Shown here: positions 5,164 through 7,401 of the stretch, piece after piece | How the letters are laid out: each line of letters starts with the position of its first letter | How positions within the stretch are numbered: position 1 is the first letter of the stretch | Assembly: GCA_011052355.1 (NCBI GenBank) | Contig: DRJB01000014.1 | Location: 1-7,401 of the forward strand | Direction: 5' to 3' | DNA: 7,401 bases | Origin: Candidatus Kaiserbacteria bacterium | Lineage (GTDB): Bacteria; Patescibacteriota; Minisyncoccia; Phycocordibacterales; Phycocordibacteraceae | Notes under the pieces: model-generated | Database searches by the model: none | Seen by the model: only the letters and a program-made list of their open reading frames with translations | Told to the model about the DNA's origin: nothing | Translations under genes and position numbers: made by a program

Positions 5164-5739
5164 CTAATAATTATCTTCCTTGATTTGAAAATATGCTTGT
5201 GGATGCAAACATGCCGGGCATCTTTCCGGCGCAGTATCGCCCTCATGAAGATACCCGCAGTTTCTACACTTCCAGATTATCTTTCCATTGCTTTTGAAAA
5301 CTTTCCCCGACTCAAGATTTTCGTATAGTTTTCTATATCTCGCCTCATGCGCTTCTTCCACCTTTGCTATCATCGTAAAAGCTTCCGCGATTTCATCAAA
5401 CCCCTCTTCTTTCGCCACCTTGGCAGACCCGGGATAAAGCACTGTCCACTCTTCATTCTCACCCTGCGCGGCAGCTTTGAGGTTTTCCAACGTAGTTCCT
5501 ATTTTCCCGGCAGGATATGTTGCGGTAATTTCAACGGGCCTTCCTTCCAGAAACTTAAAAAACCTTTTGGCATGCTCTTTCTCATTCAACGCCGTTTCCG
5601 CAAAGATACCTGACATTTGCTCAAGCCCATCTTTTTTTGCCTGCTTGGAAAAATAATCGTATCTCATTCTCGCCTGCGACTCACCGGCAAAGGCTTTTAA
5701 TAAATTTTTTTCTGTTTGTGTTCCTTCTAATGTTTTCAT
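5164..5739 (-). CDS. rbr: Rubrerythrin (diiron-rubredoxin peroxidase)
   Basis: A 191-residue cytoplasmic non-haem iron protein that reduces hydrogen peroxide to water with electrons passed through its own rubredoxin domain. The length equals that of the Desulfovibrio protein as I recall it. The diiron ligands sit in the four-helix ferritin-like domain (about 1-145): Glu20, Glu53-x-x-His56, Glu94, Glu97, and Glu128-x-x-His131. The C-terminal rubredoxin-like domain (about 153-186) has Cys158/Cys161 in CRNCGY and Cys174/Cys177 in CPAC, binding one Fe(SCys)4. All key residues are present, so it should be active. The start MKTLEGTQTEKN matches the family's usual start, and no Shine-Dalgarno sequence precedes it. 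It points to an anaerobic or microaerobic cell that meets oxygen. A 155-bp gap separates it from the kinase-like gene upstream, so it probably has its own promoter. Confidence 0.95.
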   Translation of the reverse strand: MKTLEGTQTEKNLLKAFAGESQARMRYDYFSKQAKKDGLEQMSGIFAETALNEKEHAKRFFKFLEGRPVEITATYPAGKIGTTLENLKAAAQGENEEWTVLYPGSAKVAKEEGFDEIAEAFTMIAKVEEAHEARYRKLYENLESGKVFKSNGKIIWKCRNCGYLHEGDTAPERCPACLHPQAYFQIKEDNY

Positions 5740-5758
5740 AGTGTCATAAAAAATTAAT

Positions 5759-5787
5759 GTTATAAACCGTGTCTGGAATAGTACGAA
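5759..5787 (-). promoter_or_regulatory. Possible rubrerythrin promoter
   Basis: On the minus strand TATAAC (5764 to 5759) is a fair -10 element, with TTCGTA (5787 to 5782) 17 bp upstream as a weak -35 matching three of six bases. The transcript would start about 12 nt before the ATG, too short for much of a leader. The remainder of 5740-5894 shows no convincing gene. Confidence 0.3.
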
Positions 5788-5894
5788 GAAAATAACTCCT
5801 TCTCACAAGACCTTATTGTACCACCATTCATGATGGCGAACACTGTCAATCTTTTCTTAGGTGACCTCCCCGAAACAGAACAATATCTTAATGT

Positions 5895-6857
5895 CTAAAG
5901 AATGATTTGATTTATCAGATTATTTGTTGCGTCAATATATTCTTTCTGTTTATCCGGTCGGTGGGTCCATGCTGGAGTATTCGGAAGTATTTTGAGAAAG
6001 TAAAGAAGCGCATAGGATAAGTATCTTTCATTAAAGGTATCAGAAATTTGATGTGCTGAAAGATAACCATCTTTAAAAGATGCAAGTAACTTTTCGTCCA
6101 TTCCCCCAACAATTCCAGTTGGTCCGCGATATAATGTTACCGCGAGCTCTTCTTCGTCATGCCCAAAAGAAACCCACTCCCAATCTATAATTCCTCTGAT
6201 GGTGCCACCCTCAGCAATGATATTTGCAAATACATAATTTCCGTGGAGCAGTGAGGGTTGTATCTCAACATCAAAACAAGAACTCTCTTGAAAGTAAGTT
6301 TCAATCTTTTTAATAACATGTTCATCGAGAACATTGCTTGAACGCAACATTGTTCCTATCTCTCCTATTCTAGAATGGATGGAGCTCTTTAGGTTAGGTT
6401 CAAAATCTGCACTCGCAATTCGTACCTGCTCGGGTTTACTATTATGGATAGTGCCTAAAATTTTCCCTGTTTCAAGGGCGCTAATCATTCTTTGTTCATC
6501 ATTGAGATTTCTCCAGATTTCTTTAAGCGTCTCGCCTTGAATCTGCTCCATCAATATATATGGATACCCTAACAATTTTCTGTTTTCATCATAACCATAA
6601 AGTTTCGGAACCGGGACAGAGGAATCAGCTAACGCCTCGTATACTGCCGCCTCGTTGGATAGCTTTGGTAGGTTCGGATGAGCAGAGTTTATTTTTAAAA
6701 CATATTTTCCGTTGATTGAGTACACATCATTGATCATGCCCTGCTCAAATTGCGAAATTTTCTCAATAGCTCCCAAATCAAACCTGTCAAACACTTTCTG
6801 TGCCGACTCTTTTTCCAAGTTATACTTTTGATATGCGGTTTCTGTTTTTTCAGTCAT
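5895..6857 (-). CDS. APH/choline-kinase family protein with altered catalytic motif
   Basis: A 320-residue protein of the aminoglycoside phosphotransferase-like kinase fold. N-lobe: a glycine-containing loop region near 36-50, Lys55 in KYVLKIN as the likely ATP-anchoring lysine, Glu69 in LSNEAAVYE as its partner, and the hinge ILMEQIQGETL (101-111). C-lobe: LLHGNYVFAN (203-212), where the family has HGD followed four residues later by the conserved Asn, and GIIDWEW (222-228) with the metal-binding Asp225. Asn207 (codon AAT) therefore stands where the catalytic Asp belongs; His205, Asn212 and Asp225 are kept. The protein may be inactive, weak, or a binding-only form. The substrate is unknown and nothing here shows antibiotic resistance. 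Its ATG follows the methyltransferase stop by one base, with no Shine-Dalgarno, so translation is probably coupled. It ends at TAG. Confidence 0.82.
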   Translation of the reverse strand: MTEKTETAYQKYNLEKESAQKVFDRFDLGAIEKISQFEQGMINDVYSINGKYVLKINSAHPNLPKLSNEAAVYEALADSSVPVPKLYGYDENRKLLGYPYILMEQIQGETLKEIWRNLNDEQRMISALETGKILGTIHNSKPEQVRIASADFEPNLKSSIHSRIGEIGTMLRSSNVLDEHVIKKIETYFQESSCFDVEIQPSLLHGNYVFANIIAEGGTIRGIIDWEWVSFGHDEEELAVTLYRGPTGIVGGMDEKLLASFKDGYLSAHQISDTFNERYLSYALLYFLKILPNTPAWTHRPDKQKEYIDATNNLINQIIL

Positions 6858-6858
6858 A

Positions 6859-7401
6859 CTATTTGTGATTTTTTGTAGCGATAAAAAATATTCTATTGTG
6901 TTTTATTGTCTTGATGCCTGTTTGTTTTTTCGCTATTTCATTGGCTTGCTTGTAAATTTCCGCTCTCTGCGCATCAGAGATTCCCGGTAGCCACGCACGC
7001 AAACGCCCCGGAATTTTTAATGTCTCCTCAATCGGCTTCTCTATCGGAATCCATGTATCAACAGAGATGGTTTTCTCAACGGTAAATCCTTCCGTAATTG
7101 TCATTTGCCGATAGGTGTTAAGCAATTTTTCACTTGGCCATTCAGGACGCTTGTATTGAACACCATTCTCATATGCCAAACGCTTGAATTCTTTTGTTTC
7201 AATGGACAAAAACTTTTTTGATTTTTTATCGCCAATGCCTTTTGTGGAAACATCAAAAACCAACACTCCTCCCGGTTTTAAGACCTTGTAACAACCATTA
7301 AGAAAATCTTTCTTTCTATCAATGTAGATATGAAAACCGTTTAAACAGAAAATATCGTCAACTTTTTCATGAACCAGGTCGGCAATATCACCGGCATCAC
7401 C
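6859..7401 (-). CDS. SAM-dependent methyltransferase, C-terminal 180 residues (partial)
   Basis: The reading frame is open to the window edge, so the N-terminus and the first SAM-binding motif lie outside. The visible part starts GDAGDIADLVHEKVDDIFCL, with Asp-rich bases typical of the motif II to III region. It continues with the post-motif helix and strand CYKVLKPGGVLVFDV (about 37-51), a hallmark of class I Rossmann methyltransferases. The C-terminal half (WIPIEKPIEETLKIPGRLRA and on to FFIATKNHK) would be the substrate-specific cap and last strands. The substrate is not readable. A GTG at 7264-7266 would cut the domain in half and is not the start. The stop TAG precedes the kinase-like gene's ATG by one base, so the two form an operon and perhaps a small-molecule modification pair. 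Confidence 0.82.
   Translation of the reverse strand, partial: GDAGDIADLVHEKVDDIFCLNGFHIYIDRKKDFLNGCYKVLKPGGVLVFDVSTKGIGDKKSKKFLSIETKEFKRLAYENGVQYKRPEWPSEKLLNTYRQMTITEGFTVEKTISVDTWIPIEKPIEETLKIPGRLRAWLPGISDAQRAEIYKQANEIAKKQTGIKTIKHNRIFFIATKNHK

Noticed and set aside
4931..5183. Frames on both strands across tRNA-Leu and the adjacent hairpin
   Set aside because: Their protein sequence is translated tRNA and palindrome.
5815..5849. Perfect TTGACA (minus strand) with TACAAT as a rubrerythrin promoter
   Set aside because: The spacer is 23 bp, outside the usual 16-18.
5830..5898. 22-residue plus-strand mini-ORF starting ATGATG
   Set aside because: No ribosome site, no family match, overlaps the end of the kinase-like gene; probably chance.
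7264..7266. GTG as the methyltransferase start
   Set aside because: It falls inside the KPGG-GVLVFDV strand, and the open frame continues to the window edge with family-like sequence.
1..7401. CRISPR array, insertion sequence, prophage or integration site
   Set aside because: No regularly spaced repeats, transposase or integrase, and no duplicated tRNA 3' end were seen.

Overview
The window reads like a piece of a Candidate Phyla Radiation (Patescibacteria, Parcubacteria-like) genome. This is an inference, not a proven placement. It rests on a decayed peptidoglycan-binding tail of the 'YFGPxTRA' type common in those genomes, short membrane and zinc-ribbon proteins, tRNA genes with no encoded CCA, nearly absent Shine-Dalgarno sequences and compact spacing. 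The standard bacterial code fits: the serine protease and threonine aldolase genes both end at TGA in sensible places.

Left end (1-607): the tail of an unrecognised plus-strand gene is stopped by TGA at 150-152 although the same frame still looks coding for about 100 bases. An intrinsic terminator follows (292-330), then a broken peptidoglycan-binding domain remnant (451-581). A minus-strand tRNA-Gly(UCC) comes next (608-678).

Middle (680-3700): a membrane-anchored trypsin-like protease (769-2010, plus) and a MscS-type mechanosensitive channel (2076-3146, minus) converge on a 21-bp perfect hairpin. The channel diverges from a small NrtS-like two-helix membrane protein (3309-3548, plus) across a 162-bp gap that holds a perfect inverted repeat. 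The NrtS-like gene overlaps the end of a 48-residue four-cysteine zinc-ribbon protein on the other strand (3545-3691).

Right (3545-7401): everything is on the minus strand. In transcription order it holds a truncated SAM-dependent methyltransferase, an APH-family kinase-like protein 1 nt downstream of it, rubrerythrin, tRNA-Leu(CAG), tRNA-Val(UAC), an L-threonine aldolase starting 7 nt after the tRNA-Val, and the zinc-ribbon protein. A second long hairpin with the same TTC triloop follows rubrerythrin. The kinase-like protein has HGN in place of the catalytic HGD.

No single pathway joins these genes. The themes are envelope upkeep (protease, channel, small transporter-like protein), peroxide defence (rubrerythrin), glycine/threonine interconversion (aldolase) and translation (three tRNAs). 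The most unusual points are the paired hairpins, the tRNA-to-aldolase junction, the four-cysteine microprotein and the altered kinase motif.
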